64,000 nt of DNA, taken from Nomia melanderi. Lineage: Eukaryota > Arthropoda > Insecta > Hymenoptera > Halictidae. The notes beneath the pieces were generated by a model that worked only from the letters and a program-made list of their open reading frames with translations, searched no databases and had not been told where the DNA came from. The position numbers and the translations under genes were made by a program. The stretch lies in the NCBI RefSeq assembly GCF_051020985.1, contig NW_027475133.1:2046001-2110000 (forward strand), given 5' to 3'. Of this stretch, positions 25,430-39,426 are shown piece by piece. Position 1 is the first letter of the stretch. Every line of letters begins with the position of its first letter.

Positions 25430-27698
25430 CGGACCACCAGGGGCCGAGAAAACCACCGTCTCATGGGGCCGGACACTCAGGGTCAGGGGAAAATCCAATA
25501 TATATCTGGTGATATCTCGGTTCCTATTACAGATAGCGAAATAAACCAAAGCGAATTATCTGCAGGAGGCCTGGCGCATGAATCTGTGCAGCGGGAACGA
25601 CCTCGGTCCACCAGGGGCCGAGAAAACCACCGTCTCATGGGGCTGGACACTCAGGGTGAGGGAAATATCCAATATATATCTGGTGATATCTCGGGTGCTA
25701 TTACAGATAGCGCAATGAATCAAAGTGCATTGTCTGTAGGAGGCCCTGGCGCATGAATCTGTGCAGCGGGAACGACCTCGGACCACCAGGGTCCGAGAAA
25801 ACCACCGTCTCATGGGGCCGGACACTCAGGGTCAGGGGAAAATCCAATATATATCTGGTGATATCTCGGATCCTATTAGAGATAGCGCAAGAAACCAAGT
25901 GTGTTATCTGCAGGAGGCCCTGGCGCCTGAATCTGTGCAGCGGGAACGACCTCGGACCACCAGGGTCCGAGAAAACCACCGTCTCATGGGGCCGGACACT
26001 CAGGGTCAGGGGAAAATCCAATATATATCTGGTGATATTTCGGGTGCTATTAGAGATAGCGCAATAAACGAAAGTGAATTATCTGCAGGAGGCCCTGGCG
26101 CATGAATCAGTGCAGCGGGAACGACCTCGGACCACCAGGGGCCGAGAAAAACAACGTCTCATGGGGCTGGACACTCAGGGGAGGGAAATATCCAATATAT
26201 ATCTGGTGATATCTCGGGTGCTATTAGAGATAGCGCAATAAACCAAGTGAGTTATCTGCAGGAGGCCCTGGCGCCTGAATCTGTGCAGCGGGAACGACCT
26301 CGGAACACCAGGGTCCGAAAAAACCAAAGTCTCATGGGGCCGGACACTCAGGGTCAGGGGAAAATCCAATATATGTCTGGTGATATCTCGGGTGCTATTA
26401 GATACAGCGCAATAAACCAAAGTGAATTATCTGCAGGAGGCCCTGGCGGATGAATCTGGGAAGCGGGAACGACCTCGGACCACCAGGGGCCGAGAAAAAC
26501 AACGTCTCATGGGGCTGGACACTCAGGGTGAGGGAAATATCCAATATATATCTGGTGATATCTCGGGTGCTATTAGTGATACCGCAATAAACCAAAGTGA
26601 TTTGTCTGCAAGAGGCCCTGGTGCATGAATCTGTGCAGCGGGAACGACCTCGGATCACCAGGGGCCGAGAAATCCACCATCTCATGGGGCCGGACACTCA
26701 GGGTCAGGGGAAAATCCAATATATATCTGGTGATATCTCGGGTGCTATTAGTGATAGCGCAATAAACCAAAGTGAATTATCTGCAGGAGGCCCTGACGCA
26801 TGAATCTGTGCAACGGGAACGACCTCGGACCACCAGGGGCCGAGAAAACCACAGTCTCATGGGGCCGGACACTCAGGGTCAGGGGAAAATCCAATATATA
26901 TCTGGTGATATCTCGGGTGCTATTACAGACAGCGCAATAAATCAATCGCATTGTCTGTAGGAGGCCCTGGCGCATGAATCTGTGCAGCGGGAACGACCTC
27001 GGACCACCAGGGGCCGAGAAAACCACAGTCTCATGGGGCCGGACACTCAGGGTCAGGGGAAAATCCAATATATATCTGGTGATATCTCGGGTGCTATTAG
27101 AGATAGCGCAATAAACCAAAGTGAATTATCTGCAGGAGGCCCAGGCGCATGAATCTGTGCAACGGGAACGACCTCGGACCACCAGGGGCCGTGAAAACCG
27201 CAGTCTCATGGGGCCGGACACTCAGGGTCAGGGGAAAATCCAATACATATCTGGTGATATTTCGGGTGCTAATAGAGATAGCGCAATAAACGAAAGTGAA
27301 TTATCTGCAGGAGGCCCTGGCGCATGAATCAGTGCAGCGGGAACGACCTCGGACCACCAGGGGTCGAGAAAACCACCGTCTCATGGGGCTGGACACTCAG
27401 GGTGAGGGAAATATCCAATATATATCTGGTGATATCTCGGGTGCTATTAGAGATAGCGCAATAAACCAAGTGAGTTATCTGCAGGAGGCCCTGGCGCCTG
27501 AATCTGTGCAGCGGGAACGACCTCGGACCACCAGGGTCCGAAAAAACCACAGTCGCATGGGGCCGGACACTCAGGGTCAGGGGAAAATCCAATATATATC
27601 TGGTGATATCTCGGGTGCTATTAGATACAGCGCAATAAACCAAAGTGAATTATCTGCAGGAGGCCCTGGCGCATGAATATGGGAAGCGGGAACGACCT
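25430..27698 (+). repeat. 2269-bp HOR, copy 1 (13 monomers)
   Basis: The unit is 13 monomers minus 6 bp. The missing bases are single-base deletions at fixed places, for example AGGAGGCCTGGCG (about 25565), ACCAAGTGTG (about 25897), CTCAGGGGAGGG (about 26178), ACCAAGTGAG (about 26246) and AATCAATCGC (about 26944). Every one of these recurs 2269 bp downstream. Few substitutions separate the two copies by eye. Confidence 0.85.
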
Positions 27699-30010
27699 CG
27701 GACCACCAGGGGCCGAGAAAACCACCGTCTCATGGGGCCGGACACTCAGGGTCAGGGGAAAATCCAATATATATCTGGTGATATCTCGGTTCCTATTACA
27801 GATAGCGAAATAAGCCAAAGCGAATTATCTGCAGGAGGCCTGGCGCATGAATCTGTGCAGCGGGAACGACCTCGGTCCACCAGGGGCCGAGAAAACCACC
27901 GTCTCATGGGGCTGGACACTCAGGGTGAGGGAAATATCCAATATATATCTGGTGATATCTCGGGTGCTATTACAGATAGCGCAATGAATCAAAGTGCATT
28001 GTCTGTAGGAGGCCCTGGCGCATGAATCTGTGCAGCGGGAACGACCTCGGACCACCAGGGTCCGAGAAAACCACCGTCTCATGGGGCCGGACACTCAGGG
28101 TCAGGGGAAAATCCAATATATATCTGGTGATATCTCGGATCCTATTAGAGATAGCGCAAGAAACCAAGTGTGTTATCTGCAGGAGGCCCTGGCGCCTGAA
28201 TCTGTGCAGCGGGAACGACCTCGGACCACCAGGGTCCGAGAAAACCACCGTCTCATGGGGCCGGACACTCAGGGTCAGGGGAAAATCCAATATATATCTG
28301 GTGATATTTCGGGTGCTATTAGAGATAGCGCAATAAACGAAAGTGAATTATCTGCAGGAGGCCCTGGCGCATGAATCAGTGCAGCGGGAACGACCTCGGA
28401 CCACCAGGGGCCGAGAAAAACAACGTCTCATGGGGCTGGACACTCAGGGGAGGGAAATATCCAATATATATCTGGTGATATCTCGGGTGCTATTAGAGAT
28501 AGCGCAATAAACCAAGTGAGTTATCTGCAGGAGGCCCTGGCGCCTGAATCTGTGCAGCGGGAACGACCTCGGACCACCAGGGTCCGAAAAAACCAAAGTC
28601 TCATGGGGCCGGACACTCAGGGTCAGGGGAAAATCCAATATATGTCTGGTGATATCTCGGGTGCTATTAGATACAGCGCAATAAACCAAAGTGAATTATC
28701 TGCAGGAGGCCCTGGCGGATGAATCTGGGAAGCGGGAACGACCTCGGACCACCAGGGGCCGAGAAAAACAACGTCTCATGGGGCTGGACACTCAGGGTGA
28801 GGGAAATATCCAATATATATCTGGTGATATCTCGGGTGCTATTAGTGATACCGCAATAAACCAAAGTGATTTGTCTGCAAGAGGCCCTGGTGCATGAATC
28901 TGTGCAGCGGGAACGACCTCGGATCACCAGGGGCCGAGAAATCCACCATCTCATGGGGCCGGACACTCAGGGTCAGGGGAAAATCCAATATATATCTGGT
29001 GATATCTCGGGTGCTATTAGTGATAGCGCAATAAACCAAAGTGAATTATCTGCAGGAGGCCCTGACGCATGAATCTGTGCAACGGGAACGACCTCGGACC
29101 ACCAGGGGCCGAGAAAACCACAGTCTCATGGGGCCGGACACTCAGGGTCAGGGGAAAATCCAATATATATCTGGTGATATCTCGGGTGCTATTACAGACA
29201 GCGCAATAAATCAATCGCATTGTCTGTAGGAGGCCCTGGCGCATGAATCTGTGCAGCGGGAACGACCTCGGACCACCAGGGGCCGAGAAAACCACAGTCT
29301 CATGGGGCCGGACACTCAGGGTCAGGGGAAAATCCAATATATATCTGGTGATATCTCGGGTGCTATTAGAGATAGCGCAATAAACCAAAGTGAATTATCT
29401 GCAGGAGGCCCAGGCGCATGAATCTGTGCAACGGGAACGACCTCGGACCACCAGGGGCCGTGAAAACCGCAGTCTCATGGGGCCGGACACTCAGGGTCAG
29501 GGGAAAATCCAATACATATCTGGTGATATTTCGGGTGCTATTAGAGATAGCGCAATAAACGAAAGTGAATTATCTGCAGGAGGCCCTGGCGCATGAATCA
29601 GTGCAGCGGGAACGACCTCGGACCACCAGGGGTCGAGAAAACCACCGTCTCATGGGGCTGGACACTCAGGGTGAGGGAAATATCCAATATATATCTGGTG
29701 ATATCTCGGGTGCTATTAGAGATAGCGCAATAAACCAAGTGAGTTATCTGCAGGAGGCCCTGGCGCCTGAATCTGTGCAGCGGGAACGACCTCGGACCAC
29801 CAGGGTCCGAAAAAACCACAGTCGCATGGGGCCGGACACTCAGGGTCAGGGGAAAATCCAATATATATCTGGTGATATCTCGGGTGCTATTAGATACAGC
29901 GCAATAAACCAAAGTGAATTATCTGCAGGAGGCCCTGGCGCATGAATATGGGAAGCGGGAACGACCTCGGACCACCAGGGGCCGAGAAAACCACCGTCTC
30001 ATGGGGCCGG
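27699..30010 (+). repeat. 2269-bp HOR, copy 2
   Basis: It repeats copy 1 almost base for base, with all the single-base deletions. Differences noticed include ACCACC for ACACC near 28570, ATTAG for AATAG near 29540, and AAGCC for AAACC near 27812. The match ends near 30010, where GACACTCAGAGTC begins a different series. Confidence 0.83.
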
Positions 30011-31365
30011 ACACTCAGAGTCAGGGGAAAATCCAATATATATCTGGTGATATCTCGGGTGCTATTAGAGATAGCGCAATAAATCAAAGTGCGTTGTCTG
30101 TAGGAGGCCCTGGCGCATGAACCTGTGCAGCGGGAACGACCTCGGACCACCAGGGGCCGAGAAGACCACCGTCTCATGGGGCCGGCCACTCAGGGTCAGG
30201 GGAAAATCCAATATATATCTGGTGATATCTCGGGTGCTATTAGTGATAGCGCAATAAGCCAAAGGGAATTATCTGCAGGAGGCCCTGGCGCATGAATCTG
30301 TGCAGCGGGAACGACCTCGGTCCACCAGGGGCCGAGAAAACCACCGTCTCATGGGGCTGGACACTCAGGGTGAGGGAAATATCCTATATATATCTGGTGA
30401 TATCTCGGGTGCTATTACAGATAGCGCGATAAATCAAAGTGAATTATCTGCAGGAGGCCCTGGCCCATGAATCTGTGCAGCGGGAACGACCTCGGTCCAC
30501 CAGGGTCGAGAAAACCACCGTCTCATGGGGCTGGACACTCAGGGTGAGGGAAATATCCAATATATATCTGGTGATATCTCGGGTGCTATTACAGATAGCG
30601 CAAGAAACCAAGTGTGTTATCTGCAGGAGGCCCTGGCGCCTGAATCTGTGCAGCGGGAACGACCTCGGACCACCAGGGTCCGAGAAAACCACCGTCTCAT
30701 GGGGCCGGACACTCAGGGTCAGGGGAAAATCCAATATATATCTGGTGATATTTCGGGTGCTATTAGAGATAGCGCAATAAACGAAAGTGAATTATCTGCA
30801 GGAGGCCCTGGCGCATGAATGTGTGCAGCGGGAACGACCTCGGACCACCAGGGGCCGAGAAAACCGCAGTCTCATGGGGCCGGACACTCAGGGTCAGGGA
30901 AAAATCCAATACATATCTGGTGATATCTCGGGCGCTATTACAGATAGCGCAATAAATCAAAGTGCATTGTCAGTAGGAGGCCGTGGCGCATGAACCTGGG
31001 CAGCGGGAACGTCCACGGACCTCCAGGGGCCGAGATAACGACCGTCTCATGGGGCCGGACACTCAGGGTCAGTGAAAAATACAATATATATCTGGTGATA
31101 TCTCGGGTGCTATTACAGATAGCGCAATAAATCAAAGTGCATTGTCTGTAGGAAGCCCTGGCGCATGAATCTGTGCAGCGGGAACGACCTCGGACCACCA
31201 GGGGCCGAGAAAACCACAGTCTCATGGGGCCGGACACTCAGGGTCAGGGGAAAATCCAATATATATCTGGTGATATCTCGGGTGCTATTAGATACAGCGC
31301 AATAAACCAAAGTGAATTATCTGCAGGAGGCCCTGGCGCATGAATATGGGAAGCGGGAACGACCT
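30011..31365 (+). repeat. Eight-monomer linker series, copy 1
   Basis: This series follows HOR copy 2. It carries GGCCGGCC at 30180, AGCCAAAGGGAATT, a GGTCGAGAAAACC with a 1-bp deletion near 30505, GCGTTGTCTG, GGCCGTGGCGC and AATACAATATATATC. It recurs 4192 bp downstream as part of the repeated tract 29390-31275 versus 33582-35467. The last part, after about 31275, belongs to the edge of the next HOR copy. Confidence 0.78.
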
Positions 31366-33581
31366 CGGACCACCAGGGGCCGAGAAAACCACCGTCTCAT
31401 GGGGCCGGACACTCAGGGTCAGGGGAAAATCCAATATATATCTGGTGATATCTCGGTTCCTATTACAGATAGCGAAATAAACCAAAGCGAATTATCTGCA
31501 GGAGGCCTGGCGCATGAATCTGTGCAGCGGGAACGACCTCGGTCCACCAGGGGCCGAGAAAACCACCGTCTCATGGGGCTGGACACTCAGGGTGAGGGAA
31601 ATATCCAATATATATCTGGTGATATCTCGGGTGCTATTACAGATAGCGCAATAAACGAAAGTGAATTATCTGCAGGAGGCCCTGGCGCATGAATCAGTGC
31701 AGCGGGAACGACCTCGGACCACCAGGGGCCGAGAAAAACAACGTCTCATGGGGCTGGACACTCAGGGGAGGGAAATATCCAATATATATCTGGTGATATC
31801 TCGGGTGCTATTAGAGATAGCGCAATAAACCAAGTGAGTTATCTGCAGGAGGCCCTGGCGCCTGAATCTGTGCAGCGGGAACGACCTCGGACCACCAGGG
31901 TCCGAAAAAACCAAAGTCTCATGGGGCCGGACACTCAGGGTCAGGGGAAAATCCAATATATGTCTGGTGATATCTCGGGTGCTATTAGATACAGCGCAAT
32001 AAACCAAAGTGAATTATCTGCAGGAGGCCCTGGCGGATGAATCTGGGAAGCGGGAACGACCTCGGACCACCAGGGGCCGAGAAAAACAACGTCTCATGGG
32101 GCTGGACACTCAGGGTGAGGGAAATATCCAATATATATCTGGTGATATCTCGGGTGCTATTAGTGATACCGCAATAAACCAAAGTGATTTGTCTGCAAGA
32201 GGCCCTGGTGCATGAATCTGTGCAGCGGGAACGACCTCGGATCACCAGGGGCCGAGAAATCCACCATCTCATGGGGCCGGACACTCAGGGTCAGGGGAAA
32301 ATCCAATATATATCTGGTGATATCTCGGGTGCTATTAGTGATAGCGCAATAAACCAAAGTGAATTATCTGCAGGAGGCCCTGACGCATGAATCTGTGCAA
32401 CGGGAACGACCTCGGACCACCAGGGGCCGAGAAAACCACAGTCTCATGGGGCCGGACACTCAGGGTCAGGGGAAAATCCAATATATATCTGGTGATATCT
32501 CGGGTGCTATTACAGACAGGGCAATAAATCAATCGCATTGTCTGTAGGAGGCCCTGGCGCATGAATCTGTGCAGCGGGAACGACCTCGGACCACCAGGGG
32601 CCGAGAAAACCACAGTCTCATGGGGCCGGACACTCAGGGTCAGGGGAAAATCCAATATATATCTGGTGATATCTCGGGTGCTATTAGAGATAGCGCAATA
32701 AACCAAAGTGAATTATCTGCAGGAGGCCCAGGCGCATGAATCTGTGCAACGGGAACGACCTCGGACCACCAGGGGCCGTGAAAACCGCAGTCTCATGGGG
32801 CCGGACACTCAGGGTCAGGGGAAAATCCAATACATATCTGGTGATATTTCGGGTGCTATTAGAGATAGCGCAATAAACGAAAGTGAATTATCTGCAGGAG
32901 GCCCTGGCGCATGAATCAGTGCAGCGGGAACGACCTCGGACCACCAGGGGTCGAGAAAACCACCGTCTCATGGGGCTGGACACTCAGGGTGAGGGAAATA
33001 TCCAATATATATCTGGTGATATCTCGGGTGCTATTAGAGATAGCGCAATAAACCAAGTGAGTTATCTGCAGGAGGCCCTGGCGCCTGAATCTGTGCAGCG
33101 GGAACGACCTCGGACCACCAGGGTCCGAAAAAACCACAGTCGCATGGGGCCGGACACTCAGGGTCAGGGGAAAATCCAATATATATCTGGTGATATCTCG
33201 GGTGCTATTAGATACAGCGCAATAAACCAAAGTGAATTATCTGCAGGAGGCCCTGGCGCATGAATATGGGAAGCGGGAACGACCTCGGACCACCAGGGGC
33301 CGAGAAAACCACCGTCTCATGGGGCCGGACACTCAGAGTCAGGGGAAAATCCAATATATATCTGGTGATATCTCGGGTGCTATTAGAGATAGCGCAATAA
33401 ATCAAAGTGCGTTGTCTGTAGGAGGCCCTGGCGCATGAACCTGTGCAGCGGGAACGACCTCGGACCACCAGGGGCCGAGAAGACCACCGTCTCATGGGGC
33501 CGGCCACTCAGGGTCAGGGGAAAATCCAATATATATCTGGTGATATCTCGGGTGCTATTAGAGATAGCGCAATAAACCAAA
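31366..33581 (+). repeat. 2269-bp HOR, copy 3, with a 349-bp deletion
   Basis: From 31366 it follows copy 2 at 3667 bp. Near 31650 the offset drops to 3318 bp and stays there to about 33440. Two monomers present in copies 1 and 2 are therefore missing, joined in register inside ATAGCGCAATAAACGAAAG. The rest carries the same single-base deletions. Confidence 0.8.
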
Positions 33582-34455
33582 GTGAATTATCTGCAGGAGG
33601 CCCAGGCGCATGAATCTGTGCAACGGGAACGACCTCGGACCACCAGGGGCCGTGAAAACCGCAGTCTCATGGGGCCGGACACTCAGGGTCAGGGGAAAAT
33701 CCAATACATATCTGGTGATATTTCGGGTGCTATTAGAGATAGCGCAATAAACGAAAGTGAATTATCTGCAGGAGGCCCTGGCGCATGAATCAGTGCAGCG
33801 GGAACGACCTCGGACCACCAGGGGTCGAGAAAACCACCGTCTCATGGGGCTGGACACTCAGGGTGAGGGAAATATCCAATATATATCTGGTGATATCTCG
33901 GGTGCTATTAGAGATAGCGCAATAAACCAAGTGAGTTATCTGCAGGAGGCCCTGGCGCCTGAATCTGTGCAGCGGGAACGACCTCGGACCACCAGGGTCC
34001 GAAAAAACCACAGTCGCATGGGGCCGGACACTCAGGGTCAGGGGAAAATCCAATATATATCTGGTGATATCTCGTGTGCTATTAGATACAGCGCAATAAA
34101 CCAAAGTGAATTATCTGCAGGAGGCCCTGGCGCATGAATATGGGAAGCGGGAACGACCTCGGACCACCAGGGGCCGAGAAAACCACCGTCTCATGGGGCC
34201 GGACACTCAGAGTCAGGGGAAAATCCAATATATATCTGGTGATATCTCGGGTGCTATTAGAGATAGCGCAATAAATCAAAGTGCGTTGTCTGTAGGAGGC
34301 CCTGGCGCATGAACCTGTGCAGCGGGAACGACCTCGGACCACCAGGGGCCGAGAAGACCACCGTCTCATGGGGCCGGCCACTCAGGGTCAGGGGAAAATC
34401 CAATATATATCTGGTGATATCTCGGGTGCTATTAGTGATAGCGCAATAAGCCAAA
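33582..34455 (+). repeat. 874-bp tandem duplicate of 32708-33581
   Basis: Five monomers (5 x 175 minus 1) repeat the preceding 874 bp almost exactly. Shared markers are GGCCGTGAAAACCGC, GATATTTCGGG, GAATCAGTGC, CACAGTCGCATGG and AATATGGGAAGCGG. A private change here is CTCGTGTGC near 34075. The first tract 29390-30263 is the same five-monomer series, present once at that locus. Confidence 0.83.
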
Positions 34456-35467
34456 GGGAATTATCTGCAGGAGGCCCTGGCGCATGAATCTGTGCAGCGG
34501 GAACGACCTCGGTCCACCAGGGGCCGAGAAAACCACCGTCTCATGGGGCTGGACACTCAGGGTGAGGGAAATATCCTATATATATCTGGTGATATCTCGG
34601 GTGCTATTACAGATAGCGCGATAAATCAAAGTGAATTATCTGCAGGAGGCCCTGGCCCATGAATCTGTGCAGCGGGAACGACCTCGGTCCACCAGGGTCG
34701 AGAAAACCACCGTCTCATGGGGCTGGACACTCAGGGTGAGGGAAATATCCAATATATATCTGGTGATATCTCGGGTGCTATTACAGATAGCGCAAGAAAC
34801 CAAGTGTGTTATCTGCAGGAGGCCCTGGCGCCTGAATCTGTGCAGCGGGAACGACCTCGGACCACCAGGGTCCGAGAAAACCACCGTCTCATGGGGCCGG
34901 ACACTCAGGGTCAGGGGAAAATCCAATATATATCTGGTGATATTTCGGGTGCTATTAGAGATAGCGCAATAAACGAAAGTGAATTATCTGCAGGAGGCCC
35001 TGGCGCATGAATGTGTGCAGCGGGAACGACCTCGGACCACCAGGGGCCGAGAAAACCGCAGTCTCATGGGGCCGGACACTCAGGGTCAGGGAAAAATCCA
35101 ATACATATCTGGTGATATCTCGGGCGCTATTACAGATAGCGCAATAAATCAAAGTGCATTGTCAGTAGGAGGCCGTGGCGCATGAACCTGGGCAGCGGGA
35201 ACGTCCACGGACCTCCAGGGGCCGAGATAACGACCGTCTCATGGGGCCGGACACTCAGGGTCAGTGAAAAATACAATATATATCTGGTGATATCTCGGGT
35301 GCTATTACAGATAGCGCAATAAATCAAAGTGCATTGTCTGTAGGAAGCCCTGGCGCATGAATCTGTGCAGCGGGAACGACCTCGGACCACCAGGGGCCGA
35401 GAAAACCACAGTCTCATGGGGCCGGACACTCAGGGTCAGGGGAAAATCCAATATATATCTGGTGATA
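34456..35467 (+). repeat. Linker series, copy 2
   Basis: It repeats 30264-31275 at exactly 4192 bp, including the AGGGTCGAG deletion, the GGCCGTGGCGC variant and AATACAATATATATC. Copy 1 and copy 2 part near 35467. Confidence 0.82.
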
Positions 35468-36980
35468 TCTCGGGTGCTATTAGAGATAGCGCAATAAACC
35501 AAAGTGAATTATCTGCAGGAGGCCCTGGCGCATGAATCTGTGCAACGGGAACGACCTCGGACCACCAGGAGCCGAGAAAACCGCAGTCTCATGGGGCCGG
35601 ACACTCAGGGTCAGGGCAAAATCCAATATATATCTGGTGATATCTCGTGTGCTATTAGAGATAGCGCAATCAACCAAAGTGAATTATCTGCAGGAGGCCC
35701 TGGCGCATGAATGTGTGCAGCGGGAACGACCTCGGTCCACCAGGGGCCGAGAAAACCACCGTCTCATGGGGCTGGACACTCAGGGTGAGGGAAATATCCA
35801 ATATATATCTGGTGATATCTCGGGTGCTATTACAGATAGCGCAATAAATCAAAGTGCATTGTCAGTAGGAGGCCGTGGCGCATGAATCTGGGCAGCGGGA
35901 ACGACCTCGGACCACCAGGGGCCGAGAAGACCACCGTCTCATGGGGCCGGCCACTCAGGGTCAGGGGAAAATCCAATATATATCTGGTGATATCTCGGGT
36001 GCTATTAGTGATAGCGCAATAAGCCAAAGGGAATTATCTGCAGGAGGCCCTGGCGCATGCATCTGTGCAGCGGGAACGACCTAGGACCACCAGGGGCCGA
36101 GAAAACCACCGTCTCATGGGGCCGGACACTCAGGGTAAGGGAAAAATCCAATATATATCTGGTGATATCTCGGGTGCTATTATAGATAGCGCAATAAACC
36201 AAAGTGAGTTATCTGTAGGAGGCACTGGCGCATGAATCTGTGCAGCGGGAACTACCTCGGACCACCAGGGGCCGAGAAAACCACCGTCCCGAGGGGCCGG
36301 ACACTTAGGGTCAGGGGAAATATCCAATATATATCTGGTGATATCTCGGGTGCTATTAGAGATAGCGCAATAAACGAAAGTGAATTATCTGCAGGAGGCC
36401 CTGGCGCATGAATCTGTGCAGCGGGAACGACCTCGGACCACCAGGAGCCGAGAAAACCACCGTCTCATGGGGCCGGACACTCAGGGTCAGGGGAAAATCC
36501 AATAAATATCTGGTGATATCTCGGGTGCTATTAGAGATAGCGCAATAAATCAAAGTGCATTGTCTGTAGGAGGCCCTGGCGCATGAACCTGTGCAGCGGG
36601 AACGACCTCGGACCACCAGGGGCCGAGAAAACTACAGTCTCATGGGGGCGGACACTCAGGGTCTGGGGAAAATCCAATATATATCTGGTGATATCTCGGT
36701 TCCTATTACAGATAGCGAAATAAACCAAAGCGAATTATCTGCAGGAGGCCCTGGCGCATGAATCTGTGCAGCGGGAACGACCTCGGTCCACCAGGGGCCG
36801 AGAAAACCACCGTCTCATGGGGCTGGACACTCAGGGTGAGGGAAATATCCAATATATATCTGGTGATATCTCGGGTGCTATTACAGATAGCGCAATGAAT
36901 CAAAGTGCATTGTCTGTAGGAGGCCCTGGCGCATGAATCTGTGCAGCGGGAACGACCTCGGACCACCAGGGGCCGAGAAA
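35468..36980 (+). repeat. Mixed monomers
   Basis: About nine monomers. The first two and a half reappear 2275 bp downstream. The rest includes a GGCCGGCC at 35945, CCGTCCCGAGGGGCCGG (near 36286, like 18290 and 19345) and GGGGGCGGACACTC with CGGTTCC as in 23300-24150. No gene or foreign DNA is seen. Confidence 0.78.
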
Positions 36981-38160
36981 AACAACGTCTCATGGGGCTG
37001 GACACTCAGGGTGAGGGAAATATCCAATATATATCTGGTGATATCTCGGGTGCTATTACAGATAGCGCAAGAAACCAAGTGTGTTATCTGCAGGAGGCCC
37101 TGGCGCCTGAATCTGTGCAGCGGGAACGACCTCGGACCACCAGGGTCCGAGAAAACCACCGTCTCATGGGGCCGGACACTCAGGGTCAGGGGAAAATCCA
37201 ATATATATCTGGTGATATTTCGGGTGCTATTAGAGATAGCGCAATAAACGAAAGTGAATTATCTGCAGGAGGCCCTGGCGCATGAATGTGTGCAGCGGGA
37301 ACGACCTCGGACCACCAGGGGCCGAGAAAACCGCAGTCTCATGGGGCCGGACACTCAGGGTCAGGGAAAAATCCAATACATATCTGGTGATATCTCGGGC
37401 GCTATTACAGATAGCGCAATAAATCAAAGTGCATTGTCAGTAGGAGGCCGTGGCGCATGAACCTGGGCAGCGGGAACGTCCACGGACCTCCAGGGGCCGA
37501 GATAACGACCGTCTCATGGGGCCGGACACTCAGGGTCAGTGAAAAATACAATATATATCTGGTGATATCGCGGGTGCTATTACAGATAGCGCAATAAATC
37601 AAAGTGCATTGTCTGTAGGAAGCCCTGGCGCATGAATCTGTGCAGCGCGAACGACCTCGGACCACCAGGGGCCGAGAAAACCACAGTCTCATGGGGCCGG
37701 ACACTCAGGGTCAGGGGAAAATCCAATATATATCTGGTGATATCTCGGGTGCTATTAGAGATAGCGCAATAAACCAAAGTGAATTATCTGCAGGAGGCCC
37801 TGGCGCATGAATCTGTGCAACGGGAACGACCTCGGACCACCAGGAGCCGAGAAAACCGCAGTCTCATGGGGCCGGACACTCAGGGTCAGGGCAAAATCCA
37901 ATATATATCTGGTGATATCTCGTGTGCTATTAGAGATAGCGCAATCAACCAAAGTGAATTATCTGCAGGAGGCCCTGGCGCACGAATCTGTGCAGCGGGA
38001 ACGACCTCGGACCACCAGGGGCCGAGAAAACCACCGTCTCATGGGGCTGGACACTCAGGGTGAGGGAAATATCCAATATATATCTGGTGATATCTCGGGT
38101 GTTATTACAGATAGCGCAATAAATCAAAGTGCATTGTCAGTAGGAGGCCGTGGCGCATGA
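36981..38160 (+). repeat. 13-monomer-offset copy of 34706-35885
   Basis: The tract repeats 34706-35885 at exactly 2275 bp. Differences seen include CAGCGCGAAC near 37645, CTCGCGAGTG-type changes near 37568 (ATCGCGGG for ATCTCGGG) and GTGTTATTAC near 38100. The copies part after GGCCGTGGCGCATGAATCTG near 38160. Confidence 0.8.
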
Positions 38161-39426
38161 ATCTGTGCAGCGCGAACGACCTCGGACCACCAGGGGCCGA
38201 GAAAACCACAGTCTCATGGGTCCGGACACTCAGGGTCAGGGAAAAATCCCATATATATCTGGTGATATCTTAGGTGCTGTTAGAGATAGCGCAATAAACC
38301 AAAGTGAATTATCTGCAGGAGGCCCTGGCGCATGAATCTGTGCTGCGGGAACGACCTAGGACCACCAGGGGCCGAGAAAACCACCGTCTCATGGGGCCGG
38401 ACACTCAGGGTAAGGGAAAAATCCAATATATATCTGGTGATACCTCGGGTGCTATTATAGATAGCGAAATAAATCAAAGTGCATTGTCTGTAGGAGGCCC
38501 GGGCGCATGAATCTGTGCAGCGGCAACGACCTCGGACCACTAGGGGCCGAGAAAACCACAGTCTCATGGGGCCGGACACTCAGGGTCAGGGGAAAATCCA
38601 ATATATATCTGGTGATATCTCGGGTGCTATTACAGATAGCGCAATAAATCAAAGTGCGTTGTCTGTAGGAGGCCCTGGCGCATGAATCTGTGCAGCGGGA
38701 ACGACCTCGAACCACCAGGGTCCGAGAAAACCACCGTCTCATGGGGCCGGACACTCAGGGTCAGGGGTAAATCCAATATATATCTGGTGATATCTCGGGT
38801 GCTATTACAGATAGCGCAATAAATCAAAGTGCGTTGTCTGTAGGAGGCTCTGGCGCATGAATCTGTGCAGCGGGAACGACCTCGGACCACTAGGGGCCGA
38901 GAAAACCACAGTCTCATGGGGCCGGACACTCAGGGTCAGTGGAAAATCCAATATATATCTGGTGATATCTCGGGTGCTATTACTGATAGCGCAATAAATC
39001 AAAGTGCATTGTCTGTAGGAGGCCGTGGCGCATGAATCTGGGCAGCGGGAACGTCCTCGAACCACCAGGGGCCGAGAAGACCACCGTCTCATGGGGCCGG
39101 CCACTCAGGGTCAGGGGAAAATCCAATATATATCTGGTGATATCTCGGGTGCTATTAGAGATAGCGCAATAAGCCAAAGGGAATTATCTGCAGGAGGCCC
39201 TGGCGCATGAATCTGTGCAACGGGAGCGACCTCGGACCACCAGGGGCCGAGAAAACAACAGTCTCATGGGGCCGGACACTCAGGGTCAGGGGAAAATCCA
39301 ATATATATCTGGTGATATCTCGGGTGCTATTACGGACAGCGCAATAAATCAAAGTGCATTGTCTGTAGGAGGCACTGGCGAATGAATCTGTGCAGCAGGA
39401 ACGACCTCGGACCACCAGTGGCCGAG
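38161..39426 (+). repeat. Mixed monomers before the first V1 unit
   Basis: About seven monomers with GCGTTGTCTG, CACTAGGGGCCGAG and TCCGAGAAAACC variants that become common in the next domain. GGCCGGCC lies at 39095. No block repetition within the tract. Confidence 0.78.

Noticed and set aside
27699..30010. Assembly duplication as the source of the nearly identical 2269-bp copies
   Set aside because: It cannot be excluded without reads, but the copies carry private substitutions, different flanks and a deletion in copy 3, which suits real duplication better.
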